Shown piece by piece: positions 40,006 to 48,416 of a stretch of 55,736 bases of DNA (position 1 is its first letter; each line of letters opens with the position of its first letter). A program made the translations under genes and the position numbers. Where the stretch lies: NCBI GenBank assembly GCA_017437285.1, contig JAFSBM010000171.1:1-55736 (forward strand). The letters run 5' to 3'. The notes below the pieces were generated by a model, which worked only from the letters and a program-made list of their open reading frames with translations, made no database searches and was not told where the DNA came from. This DNA is from Ruminococcus sp. (GTDB lineage Bacteria; Bacillota; Clostridia; Oscillospirales; Ruminococcaceae).

Positions 40006-41865
40006 TTAATCCTCTCCCTCGGTGTATTCAAAGGTATCGGGGGGAGATTTTTCTTTTTTGCAGAATTGCGTTTCGTAAAGCTGTGCATACACGCCGCCCT
40101 GTGTTATCAGTTCATCGTGTGTGCCACGTTCCGCAATTACTCCGTTGTTGATTACAAGAATTTCATCTGCACTTAAAATAGTTGAAAGTCTGTGTGCAAT
40201 GAGTATGCTTGTTCGGGATTCGATAAGCGGCTCAATTGCGTCCTGAATTTTCTGCTCGGAAATTGAATCGAGGGCAGAAGTTGCCTCGTCAAAAATCATA
40301 AGGGCAGGATTTTTCAGCAGAACTCGTGCAATTGAAATACGCTGTTTTTCGCCGCCTGAAAGCTTCAATCCACGGTTGCCCACAATTGTGTCAAGTCCTG
40401 TTTCCTGTTTTTCCACAAAGTCGTAGATGTTAGCCTTTTTGCAGGCTTCAATCAATTCTTCCTCTGTGGCATCGGGTTTTGCATAAAGTAGATTTTCACG
40501 GATTGTACCGTTGAAAAGATATGTTTCCTGACTTACTATGCCGATATTTTCACGGAGATAGGACAAATCAAGCTTGCGGACATCTACATTGTCAAAGCTT
40601 ACAGTTCCCGAAACAGCGTCCCACAATCTTGGAATAAGATTTACAAGGGTACTTTTTCCCGAACCCGACGGTCCGACAACAGCGATACATTTTCCGCTTT
40701 CGAGAGTGAAATTCACATCTGAAAGAATTTGCCTTTCCTTTTCATAGTAAAATCCCACATTTTCAAATTTAACCTCGCCCTTTGCAGGTTCTGTTGGAAT
40801 TATCGCATCAGCAGGGGATTCGATTTCCACAGGCATATCGTAATATTCAAAAATTCGGGTAAACATCGCCATTGAGCGAATCCAGTCAACCTGAATATTC
40901 AAGAGCTGATTTACAGGGCCGTACATTCTGCCGAGCAATGCCACAAGAACGGTAATATCGCCCACGGTGAGAGTGCTGTCGTACTTCATCATAAGCACTC
41001 CGCCGGCAAGATATAACAGCATAGGTCCGATGCTTGAAAATGTGCTTAATGCAACTCTGAACCAGCGGCCTGCCATACCCTCACGGATATTCAGCTTCAC
41101 CATTCGCTTATTGGCTTCTTCGTATTTGTTATACTCAACTTCTTCCATACCGAAAAGCTTCACTAAAAGCTGACCGCTTACGGACATTGTTTCGTTGAGT
41201 ATACCGTTGATTTCATCGCTGCAAGCCTGTGATTCCGTAGTAATTGACCAACGGGTTTTACCTGCACTTCTTGTGGGGATAATGAACAGGGGAATAACTG
41301 CAATTCCCACAAGAGCCATTACCCAATTCTGACTGAACATAACCACAAGTGCCACAATCAGCGTAATTGAATTTGACAGAATACTTGTGAGAGTTCCTGT
41401 TATGACCTGCTGTACACCTGCAATATCGCTTGTCATTCGGGTGATTATATCGCCCTGATTATTTGAGGTAAAAAAGCGTTGTGACATCTTTTGCAGGTGC
41501 TTGTACATTTTATTTCGCATATCGTAGGTGATATGCTGTGCAATCCACGTGTTCATATAACTTTCGAGAACGCCTATGAGATTTGCTCCAAGGGTTACAG
41601 CCAATGACAGCACAATGAAAAGCACAAGCTTTTTCATACTTCTGCCAATAAGTCCCTCGTCAATTATCTTACCTGTTAATACAGATGGCAATAGATTTAA
41701 AATTGAGGAAATTACAATTGCAATGAGAACAATAAGCAGCTGTTTCCAGTATGGTTTCAGATAGGAGAAAATCCGCACCAGAAGTTCTTTTGTAACTTTC
41801 GGGCGATTTTTCTTTTCCTCCTCCGTGAGAAAACTCTGCCTTCTCGGACCTCCAACAGGCGGCAT
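40006..41865 (-). CDS. ABC exporter (multidrug/lipid type, fused TMD-NBD)
   Basis: 619 aa half-transporter working as a dimer. Residues 30-345 form the six-helix ABC membrane domain and residues 370-600 the ATPase. Walker A GPSGSGKST, Q-loop VSQETYLF, signature LSGGEKQR, Walker B LMIFDEATSALD and the H-loop IAHRLS are all present. It is last in a minus-strand unit with an amino-acid permease and ATPase; 14 bases separate it from the ATPase gene. The substrate is unknown. An efflux partner within an uptake operon is unusual. Confidence 0.92.
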   Translation of the reverse strand: MPPVGGPRRQSFLTEEEKKNRPKVTKELLVRIFSYLKPYWKQLLIVLIAIVISSILNLLPSVLTGKIIDEGLIGRSMKKLVLFIVLSLAVTLGANLIGVLESYMNTWIAQHITYDMRNKMYKHLQKMSQRFFTSNNQGDIITRMTSDIAGVQQVITGTLTSILSNSITLIVALVVMFSQNWVMALVGIAVIPLFIIPTRSAGKTRWSITTESQACSDEINGILNETMSVSGQLLVKLFGMEEVEYNKYEEANKRMVKLNIREGMAGRWFRVALSTFSSIGPMLLYLAGGVLMMKYDSTLTVGDITVLVALLGRMYGPVNQLLNIQVDWIRSMAMFTRIFEYYDMPVEIESPADAIIPTEPAKGEVKFENVGFYYEKERQILSDVNFTLESGKCIAVVGPSGSGKSTLVNLIPRLWDAVSGTVSFDNVDVRKLDLSYLRENIGIVSQETYLFNGTIRENLLYAKPDATEEELIEACKKANIYDFVEKQETGLDTIVGNRGLKLSGGEKQRISIARVLLKNPALMIFDEATSALDSISEQKIQDAIEPLIESRTSILIAHRLSTILSADEILVINNGVIAERGTHDELITQGGVYAQLYETQFCKKEKSPPDTFEYTEGED

Positions 41866-41879
41866 AAAAATCCCTCCAA

Positions 41880-42644
41880 TCAGTTATTCTTAAATCTGCT
41901 AAGGAATTGTTTTGTACGCTCCGAGGCATTTTCTCCGAACAATTCTTCGGGAGTTCCCTCGTCGGCAATAACTCCGCCCTCCATAAAAATTATGTGGTCA
42001 GCCACATCACGGGCAAACCCCATTTCATGGGTAACGATAACCATTGTCATACCCTCGGCGGCAAGATTTTTTATTACCTTTAAAATTTCTCCTGTAAGTT
42101 CAGGGTCAAGTGCCGATGTAGGCTCATCGAAAAACAGCATTTCAGGCTGTAAAGCCAATGCACGGGCAATTGATACACGCTGCTGCTGACCGCCCGATAA
42201 TTCGCAGGGATATGATTTAGCCTTGTCAGCAAGTCCCATTTTTTCAAGAAGCTCCATAGCTGTTTTTTCAGCCTCTGCCTTATTCTTTTTGAGAACACGA
42301 ATGGGAGCCTCCGTGATATTACGCAATACGCTCATATGGGGGAAAAGGTTGAAATTCTGGAAAACAAGACCGATATTAAGTCTGATTTCACGGAGTACGC
42401 TTGGGGACGCATACACCTTTTTGCCCTTTTCGTTTGTAACAAGCATTTCCTTGCCGCAGACGTTAATTTCTCCGCCGCTTGCTTTTTCAAGCTGATTTAT
42501 ACAGCGTAAAAGTGTGGATTTACCGCTGCCCGAAGGCCCGATAATCGCCCATACTTCGCCTTTATTTACAGTGAATGAAATATCCTTTAAAACCTCGGTT
42601 GCGCCGAAACTCTTTGAAAGATTTTTTACTTCAAGCATTGACAT
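41880..42644 (-). CDS. Polar amino-acid ABC transporter ATPase (GlnQ/ArtP type)
   Basis: 254 aa. Walker A GPSGSGKST at about residue 36, Q-loop FQNFNLFPHM, signature LSGGQQQR, Walker B MLFFDEPTSALDP and H-loop VTHEMGFARDVA. GlnQ-type proteins normally read the same HEMGFA. An insertion KEMLVTNEKGKKVY near residue 65 is slightly unusual. Its permease is encoded 14 bases upstream. Confidence 0.93.
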   Translation of the reverse strand: MSMLEVKNLSKSFGATEVLKDISFTVNKGEVWAIIGPSGSGKSTLLRCINQLEKASGGEINVCGKEMLVTNEKGKKVYASPSVLREIRLNIGLVFQNFNLFPHMSVLRNITEAPIRVLKKNKAEAEKTAMELLEKMGLADKAKSYPCELSGGQQQRVSIARALALQPEMLFFDEPTSALDPELTGEILKVIKNLAAEGMTMVIVTHEMGFARDVADHIIFMEGGVIADEGTPEELFGENASERTKQFLSRFKNN

Positions 42645-42658
42645 AACATTTTCCCTCC

Positions 42659-43363
42659 TTATTTGTAGTAATCCAGCTTTTTCTCAATAGCTGCCGATAT
42701 AACGGTAAGAATCATTGCAAGGACGAAATAGAAAAGACCTGCAATGAAAAGGGGAGTGAGGGAGCTGTATGTCTGCATCTGCTGTTTTGCTTTAAGAGTG
42801 ATTTCCGCAAATGCAATTACATTGGCAAGGGAAGTATCCTTGATAAGGGTAATAATTTCATTTGAACTTGCAGGCACAACTCTTTTCACAACCTGTGGGA
42901 GAATGATGTGGAAAAATGTCTGAGTTTTTGTCATACTGAGAGATGCCGCCGCCTCATACTGACCTTTTGGAATTGACTCAATACCGCCACGGAAAATTTC
43001 CGCAAAATATGCGGCATAGTTAAGGGTAAAGGCAACGATAATTGCGTTGAACATAAAATTGTCGTCCTGAATATTTATGCCGCTTAACAAAGACTGCACA
43101 AATGAGGGCAGCTTGTCATTCTGTTTAAGCATCGGCACAGCGTAATATGCAACGATAATTTGCAGCATAAGGGGAGTACCACGCATAATGAGTATGTAGA
43201 TATTTGTAAGCCACGAAACAGGCTTGAATTTGCACATTTTAAGCAGTGCAACAATCATTCCCAGAGGGATTGAATATAAAAGCGTAAATCCGAAAATTTT
43301 CAGCGTTGGTCCGAGATACTCCAAAAGTATCATAAAGACCTTTCTTATTTCTTCACCTGACAT
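42659..43363 (-). CDS. Polar amino-acid ABC transporter permease (HisM/GlnP type)
   Basis: 234 aa with five TM helices. The N-terminal LGPTLKIFGFTLLYSIPLGMIVALLK and the EAA loop AASLSMTKTQTFFHIILPQVVKR are diagnostic of amino-acid permeases. First gene of the unit, with GAGGTGG upstream. It should work with the ATPase that follows and most likely with the binding protein at 39010-39930. Confidence 0.92.
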   Translation of the reverse strand: MSGEEIRKVFMILLEYLGPTLKIFGFTLLYSIPLGMIVALLKMCKFKPVSWLTNIYILIMRGTPLMLQIIVAYYAVPMLKQNDKLPSFVQSLLSGINIQDDNFMFNAIIVAFTLNYAAYFAEIFRGGIESIPKGQYEAAASLSMTKTQTFFHIILPQVVKRVVPASSNEIITLIKDTSLANVIAFAEITLKAKQQMQTYSSLTPLFIAGLFYFVLAMILTVISAAIEKKLDYYK

Positions 43364-43434
43364 AAAAATTAACCACCTCGTTAAGAAAATTTAGTGCATT
43401 ACTATTATAACATATTATCATACCCAATTGCAAG

Positions 43435-43938
43435 CTATTTTTTCCTGAATTTCCCAATTTTTCTGTTAATTGCAAATTGTGCGGAAAGTCCCGTAAAAGC
43501 TCCCGAAATGCAGCCGCAGCAGATGAGTATGGGGAGATATGACACAACGGCAAATGTTCCCGTAACAGCGATTGCAGCGAGAATTTGCCCGATATTATGG
43601 GAAATTCCCCCTATTGTGCTGCATAGCCATATGTGATTTTTAGGTATGAATTTTTTCAGTATAATCATAGCTGACAGGGCGAAAATCGCTCCCGATAAGC
43701 TGTAAATTATGGCGGAGATATTTCCGCCGAAAATTGTGCCGATGATAATTCGTGCAAGAGTGACGAGGACAGCGTCCTGCCAATTGTACTTATAAAGCAC
43801 ATAAACCGTAATTATATTGGCAAGTCCTGCTTTGACTCCTGTAATGGGGATAAGGTCGGGGAACTGCAATTCCACAATAAATATGACAGAGGCTATGGCT
43901 GTAAGCAGGGCAAGCCGTGTAAGCTTTTCAGTTTTCAT
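43435..43938 (-). CDS. Gx transporter family (heptaprenyl-diphosphate-synthase component I like) membrane protein
   Basis: 167 aa from ATG at 43938; the in-frame TTG two codons earlier sits too close to GGAGG. Five to six TM helices. The pattern VKAGLANIITVYVLYKYNW and GISHNIGQILAA matches Pfam Hpre_diP_synt_I, an ECF-S-component-like fold often found beside ApbE. Its start overlaps the apbE stop by 11 bases, so the two are coupled. A role in supplying or using flavin or quinone for extracytoplasmic electron transfer is inference. Confidence 0.85.
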   Translation of the reverse strand: MKTEKLTRLALLTAIASVIFIVELQFPDLIPITGVKAGLANIITVYVLYKYNWQDAVLVTLARIIIGTIFGGNISAIIYSLSGAIFALSAMIILKKFIPKNHIWLCSTIGGISHNIGQILAAIAVTGTFAVVSYLPILICCGCISGAFTGLSAQFAINRKIGKFRKK

Positions 43939-44944
43939 TTTCAACAGCCTCCAACGGTAAATCGGCGGTAAGCTTGAAATCCTCGGAAATATTTTCGGAA
44001 ATTGTCACATTACCCGATTGCTCCACGAGGATATACGACATATGCGGGAGGTCAGCCATAAATTCCACCGCTTTTTCTTTTCCCATAACGAAAAGTGCCG
44101 TTGAAAGTGCGTCACACATCAAGCCGCTTTCGCCTATGACCGTAACCGATGCAAGTCCGTTATCTACGGGACACCCTGTGAACGGATTGATGATATGGCA
44201 GTATTTTTCGCTGTTTTCTCCTGTGAAATATCGCTGATAATTTCCCGAAGTCACCACGGATTTATCGGAAACCGAAATAGTTCCCAACGTTTCATCGGGA
44301 GAAAATGGATTTGCAACTGCAACGCTCCACATTGAGCCGTCAGGCTTATTGCCGACGGCACATACATTTCCTCCAAGATTGATTATTGCGGAATTTACGT
44401 CGTTTTCTTTCAGTATTTCCGCAATTTTATCTGATGTGAAACCCTTTGCCAATGCACCGAAATCCACCTCATATTCATTGGGCAGAGTGACATTATTTCC
44501 GTTTATTTCGATTTTGGAATAATCCACCAATTCAAGCTTTTCGTTGATTTCTTCCTGTGTTGGAATTTTGTTTTCATCGGTGGTAAATCCCCATAGTTTC
44601 AGCAGGGGATAAACTGTAACGTCAAGATTTCCCTGTGTGTTTTCACCTGTTTCAACGGCAAATTCAAGTAGTATTTTTACGTCATCTTCAACAGCAACTG
44701 CTTCACCGCTGGCGGAATTAAGCATATACACCTGACTGTTTTCATCGGTAACTGATAAAAGCTTTTCAAGGCGGTAAATTTCTTCTTCTGCGGAATTTAA
44801 CGCAATATCAGCGTTTTCACCGTATGCCTTAATATTCATATATGTATCCATAGCGAAAATATCACGGCTTTGGGATTTGCTGCGGTAATTATCACATCCC
44901 CACAAAAGCAGGGGGACAATGCAAAGGAGTAGAATTAAGGGCAT
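43928..44944 (-). CDS. apbE: FAD:protein FMN transferase (ApbE family) with MITE-rebuilt N-terminus
   Basis: 338 aa from ATG at 44944; the ApbE domain carries MDTYMNIKAYG, the GALAKGFTSDKI (Gly-Ala-x-x-Lys-Gly) motif, AIINLGGN and the C-terminal SVTVIGESGLMCDALSTALF with the metal-binding Asp. It attaches FMN to Thr of extracytoplasmic flavoproteins. A 160-base MITE splits the signal peptide after codon 4 of the original TTG start (45109, ribosome site GGTG). The MITE leaves the frame open (54 extra codons) and its end supplies a new AAAGGG and ATG, giving MPLILLLCIVPLLLWGC, without the basic n-region. Which start is used cannot be read from sequence. Confidence 0.85.
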   Translation of the reverse strand: MPLILLLCIVPLLLWGCDNYRSKSQSRDIFAMDTYMNIKAYGENADIALNSAEEEIYRLEKLLSVTDENSQVYMLNSASGEAVAVEDDVKILLEFAVETGENTQGNLDVTVYPLLKLWGFTTDENKIPTQEEINEKLELVDYSKIEINGNNVTLPNEYEVDFGALAKGFTSDKIAEILKENDVNSAIINLGGNVCAVGNKPDGSMWSVAVANPFSPDETLGTISVSDKSVVTSGNYQRYFTGENSEKYCHIINPFTGCPVDNGLASVTVIGESGLMCDALSTALFVMGKEKAVEFMADLPHMSYILVEQSGNVTISENISEDFKLTADLPLEAVENEN

Positions 44945-45097
44945 CTCTAAAAAACCCTTTTGAGAAAAAACAGCTATGCACGTCATCTGCTTCGTCAACC
45001 TCCCTTGGAGTGCGACAGCACGCCTGCGGAAGGTTTCCTTGCAGCTGTCATACCTATCTGTTTTTTCTTTAATCAAACGAGTTTTTAGCGATGCCCT
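44938..45097. mobile_element. 160-base MITE (family A), copy 1, inserted in apbE
   Basis: Terminal inverted repeats AGGGCATC...CTAAAAA and TTTTTAG...GATGCCCT, flanked on both sides by TA, the target duplicated by IS630/Tc1-mariner-type elements. The whole sequence folds as one long hairpin tipped by GTGC-GACA-GCAC. A copy about 91% identical (by eye) lies at 55583-55736. There is no transposase. Solo end-like pieces occur at 39977-39991 and 36050-36062. Confidence 0.82.
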
Positions 45098-45122
45098 TAA
45101 TTTTTTCAAAATAATCACCTTT

Positions 45123-45151
45123 AAAAAAAGCTTCTGCGTAAACAGAAGCTT
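45123..45151 (-). terminator. Terminator of the 6S-like RNA
   Basis: AAGCTTCTG/CAGAAGCTT hairpin followed by TTTTTTT on the minus strand. It lies 14 bases upstream of the original apbE TTG start. Confidence 0.85.
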
Positions 45152-45164
45152 AAAGTCAAAATAT

Positions 45165-45352
45165 AAAAAATCCGCCTTGCCGTTCATATAGTGCATAAAA
45201 CCCGCACGAAGCAGGTGGGTAAACGCCCGAATGATTCTCGCTCCCTTCGTCCGCAAAGCGGGAGGTCTGCAGTCCACACACGGAGCTGAATTCCCTTGTA
45301 AGAAGTGTTGGATTATAAAAACTATAATATACGCACAAGGCAGAAATTCTAT
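45165..45352 (-). ncRNA. ssrS: 6S RNA candidate
   Basis: About 185 nt between a consensus-like promoter (45368-45396) and a strong terminator. The ends pair as CTGCCTTG (45336-45343) with CAAGGCGG (45172-45179), the closing stem typical of 6S RNA. Between them are long imperfect stems on either side of an open middle, including GGGCGTTTACCCACC near the 3' side. 6S RNA binds sigma-70 RNA polymerase by mimicking an open promoter. No coding frame fits. A covariance search would settle it. Confidence 0.68.
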
Positions 45353-45367
45353 TTCTTTTATGTATAT

Positions 45368-45396
45368 ATTATACCACATCTTTTTTAAAAAATCAA
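45368..45396 (-). promoter_or_regulatory. Promoter of the 6S-like RNA
   Basis: TTGATT (45391-45396), 17-base spacer, TATAAT (45368-45373). Transcription should begin near 45360. Confidence 0.8.
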
Positions 45397-45444
45397 GGGT
45401 TTTTCAAAAAAATCACAAAAAAATTGAGGGGGGTTAAAATCTGC

Positions 45445-46362
45445 TTATTCAATGAGGGGTTCTTCGAGGATTTCTTCTTCCTCAATAATAAATTCCTGTT
45501 TGCTTTCGTACCACAATATTGCGGCAGCAGCAAAGGCAAGCGGCAGTACCGATATCAAGCCTACCTCTCCGGGACCGAATATGCGACGTTCATAATGTTC
45601 ATGTCCTTTTATTAAAGTAGAATTGAAGTTGGTGTTTATCATTGCGTGGAAAAATCCTGTTATCCAAATTGTACCTGATTTTCTGTATAAATAGTCGGTT
45701 ATAATTCCTGTTGATATAGTGAAAATACAGAACACAGGAGGTCCCAGCAGCGGCGCACCGATGTAATCCGTGCCGTATTCATAACCCACAAGAAACATTG
45801 ACGGAAAATGCCATACTCCGTGGATTATTCCGCCTATGATAAGTCCCTTTATTTTACCGTAGGATTTTTTCAGTTCGGGGAACATAAACCCTCTCCAGCC
45901 GATTTCCTCTGTAAGTCCGTAAAAGATTGCGATGAATTCGAATGGGGTAAAGGAATAGAAAATTTCCTTTACGACACGTCCTGTGTAGGATTCTCCGCTT
46001 GCAATGGCTTCCTCGTAGATTTCGGGTTCGATATCCTTGTAATAATCCCATGATGTAACCAAATCGTCGGGGAATACCATAAAATATAAGCCGGCTCCCA
46101 GAAGTGGGAGTACTATAGGGACGAGCCATGCGAAAAGAAATGGCTTTACATTTTGGGTGAATTTCGGGTTCCAGCCCATTTTTTTAAAATCAGCCCCAGC
46201 TATAAATGCTCCGATAGTTGGTATTAACATACTTACTGATAAAGAATAGCTGAATCCCATTAAACCGCCGATATGTCCTGTGTTGTAATCGCTAGCACCC
46301 ATTAAGCTTATTATCAGCGTTGATATAAATGTGAAAAGAAGATATTTTTTTAGTTTTGACAT
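45445..46362 (-). CDS. CPBP-family intramembrane metalloprotease
   Basis: 305 aa with about eight TM helices. The CPBP (CAAX protease/bacteriocin-processing) motifs are present: EEIGWRGFMFPEL near residue 150 (motif 1), IIGGIIHGVWHFPS near 177 (motif 2, with catalytic His) and FFHAMINTNFNS near 240 (motif 3). Such proteins process or confer immunity to peptides. It lies just downstream of a MacAB-like efflux unit on the same strand, which fits peptide handling, but cotranscription is uncertain. The start has GGAG 8 bases upstream. Confidence 0.9.
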   Translation of the reverse strand: MSKLKKYLLFTFISTLIISLMGASDYNTGHIGGLMGFSYSLSVSMLIPTIGAFIAGADFKKMGWNPKFTQNVKPFLFAWLVPIVLPLLGAGLYFMVFPDDLVTSWDYYKDIEPEIYEEAIASGESYTGRVVKEIFYSFTPFEFIAIFYGLTEEIGWRGFMFPELKKSYGKIKGLIIGGIIHGVWHFPSMFLVGYEYGTDYIGAPLLGPPVFCIFTISTGIITDYLYRKSGTIWITGFFHAMINTNFNSTLIKGHEHYERRIFGPGEVGLISVLPLAFAAAAILWYESKQEFIIEEEEILEEPLIE

Positions 46363-46422
46363 ATGTTTTTCTCCAAAGGGGTTGGTATTAGAGAAGCCCT
46401 TTAATATTCGGCATATGAAAAA

Positions 46423-47706
46423 TTATTCAAATCGTAAAGCGTCAATAGGATTCATCTTTGCCGCACGTTTAGCAGGAGATGAACCAAAGATTACGCCTGT
46501 TAAGACAGCAACCACTACAGAAATAATAATTGCGGCAATTGACGGATTTACTGTAATGTGAATGTAGTCAGCAACATCAGCTGCCACTTGGTTTAAAACA
46601 ATTTTGGCGATATATCCTATAAAATAGCTTTCGACCAAACCAAGTATAATGCCGATTATTCCGCCTGTGGAGCAGATTATTACAGCTTCGGTGATAAACT
46701 GTTTTTTAATATCGGAGGTTTTTGCACCAAGAGCTTTTCGTATACCGATTTCACTTGTACGCTCAACAACACTTACAAGCATAATATTCATAACTCCCAC
46801 ACCGCCTACAACAAGGGATATTGCTGCAATCAGTGCAAATGCGGCAGCAATCATATCTATTGTAACTGTTATGAATTTCATATCATCAAGATAATTATAA
46901 GTTAAAATCGTAAAGTTTTCATTATTCTTATACAGATTATCAAAATAATCCTTTATCTGACGGTGCATTTTATCCGGGTCTTTATCAGGTGAATATTGTA
47001 TACGAGCATAGTTTGCTTTTATATTTGACTGACCTTTCATTCTTAAAGCCAGCGAATAAGGAATAAACAGCTCTGAGGAAACGGTTTCGCCGTTTTCGTA
47101 ATCCTTCATAGTTGTTCTGTCTTTGTAAACGCCTATGACTGTTACTTTGAAATTGTACATACCGTTAAGAGATATTGTTTTTCCTATAATTGATTCGCTT
47201 CCGCAGTACTGTTTTTCAAATACCTCAGATACAATGGCTACATTTTTCTGCTCAGACAAATCTCTGTGTGTAATATTTCTTCCTTTGAGAATAGTTTTTG
47301 CATTGAAACTCATATGCCCGGGATTAATACCGCTTACGCTTGTGAAGATATTTTCGTTATCGTCGTTTACACTTTCAAGCTCGTAAAGATATGTGCTTTT
47401 AATTAATTGAAAATCGTCGGGATATTTTTCAATAAGTCCATTAAGCATTTCATCTGAAATTTTATCGTTGTCTGTGGGCTTGGGGGAGTTTGCTGTATAA
47501 TTCCTGTAGTTGAGGTGTACCTCGACAATATTCAGACCTGTTCCAAGAATTGAACTGCTTACTGTTTTCTTAATGGTACTGCCGATACTTGTGATTGTAA
47601 TTACCGATGAAATACCGATGATAATTCCAAGCATAGTGAGGAATGAACGCATTTTATTCGTTTTCATTGACATAAACGCCATTTTTACACATTCAAAAAA
47701 GGTCAT
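46423..47706 (-). CDS. MacB/FtsX-type ABC permease
   Basis: 427 aa from ATG at 47706 (GGAGG 8 bases upstream; the ATG six bases earlier is too close). An N-terminal TM helix (about 20-42), a periplasmic MacB_PCD domain (about 45-280) and three C-terminal TM helices carrying the FtsX domain, with ERTSEIGIRKALGAKTSDIKKQF. It overlaps the ATPase gene by 14 bases. Together with the ATPase and the membrane-fusion protein it forms a tripartite exporter for antimicrobial peptides or other toxic compounds. Confidence 0.92.
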   Translation of the reverse strand: MTFFECVKMAFMSMKTNKMRSFLTMLGIIIGISSVITITSIGSTIKKTVSSSILGTGLNIVEVHLNYRNYTANSPKPTDNDKISDEMLNGLIEKYPDDFQLIKSTYLYELESVNDDNENIFTSVSGINPGHMSFNAKTILKGRNITHRDLSEQKNVAIVSEVFEKQYCGSESIIGKTISLNGMYNFKVTVIGVYKDRTTMKDYENGETVSSELFIPYSLALRMKGQSNIKANYARIQYSPDKDPDKMHRQIKDYFDNLYKNNENFTILTYNYLDDMKFITVTIDMIAAAFALIAAISLVVGGVGVMNIMLVSVVERTSEIGIRKALGAKTSDIKKQFITEAVIICSTGGIIGIILGLVESYFIGYIAKIVLNQVAADVADYIHITVNPSIAAIIISVVVAVLTGVIFGSSPAKRAAKMNPIDALRFE

Positions 47707-48403
47707 ATTCATAACCTCCCTTATCGGAAACAATTCTACCGTCGCTTATAGTAATAATTCTGTCGGTTTCCTTTGCAAGCTCACGGCTGTGAGTGATGAG
47801 AACGATAGTCTTTCCGTTTTCTTTGTTGAGTTTATGGAAAATGTCCATTATCATACGTCCTGTAACTGAATCCAATGCACCTGTAGGCTCGTCGGCAAGG
47901 ATAATGGAGGGGTCATTTGCCATAGCTCTTGCAATTGATACACGCTGTTTCTGACCGCCTGAAAGCTGATTTGGCAAATGGTTCATTCTGTCGCCCATAC
48001 CCACCATTTTAAGCAGTTTTTTTGCTTTTTCTATACGTGTTTTCGGGGGAATACCCTTGTACATCATAGGTACAGCAACATTATCCAATGCGCTTATTCG
48101 TGGAATGAGATTAAATGTCTGGAAAACAAATCCAATCTGTGAATTGCGGATTTCGCTTAATTCATCGTCCTTCATATCGCTTGTATCAATGTTGTTCAGG
48201 GTATATCTTCCCTCGGTAGGCTTATCAAGGAGTCCGATAATATTCATAAGCGTTGATTTACCTGCACCTGATGAACCTACAATGGCAACGAATTCGCCCT
48301 CTTTTATGTCAATGCAGATTTTGTGGAGGATTTCAAGTTCATTTTCCATTCCGAGATTGAAAGTTTTTACTACATTGTCAATGCGGATAATAGATTCTGA
48401 CAT
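47693..48403 (-). CDS. MacB/LolD-type ABC ATPase
   Basis: 236 aa. Walker A GSSGAGKST near 43, Q-loop FQTFNLIPR, signature LSGGQKQR near 145, Walker B IILADEPTGALD and H-loop ITHSRELA. The N-terminal LGMENELEILHKI is typical of the MacB-associated ATPases. Encoded between the fusion protein and permease genes. Confidence 0.94.
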   Translation of the reverse strand: MSESIIRIDNVVKTFNLGMENELEILHKICIDIKEGEFVAIVGSSGAGKSTLMNIIGLLDKPTEGRYTLNNIDTSDMKDDELSEIRNSQIGFVFQTFNLIPRISALDNVAVPMMYKGIPPKTRIEKAKKLLKMVGMGDRMNHLPNQLSGGQKQRVSIARAMANDPSIILADEPTGALDSVTGRMIMDIFHKLNKENGKTIVLITHSRELAKETDRIITISDGRIVSDKGGYEYDLF

Positions 48404-48416
48404 TATTCAACACTCC

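Noticed and set aside
44945..45379. Long N-terminal extension of the apbE frame
   Set aside because: It crosses the MITE, the 6S-like RNA, its terminator and its promoter. Only the TTG at 45109 and the ATG at 44944 are plausible starts.
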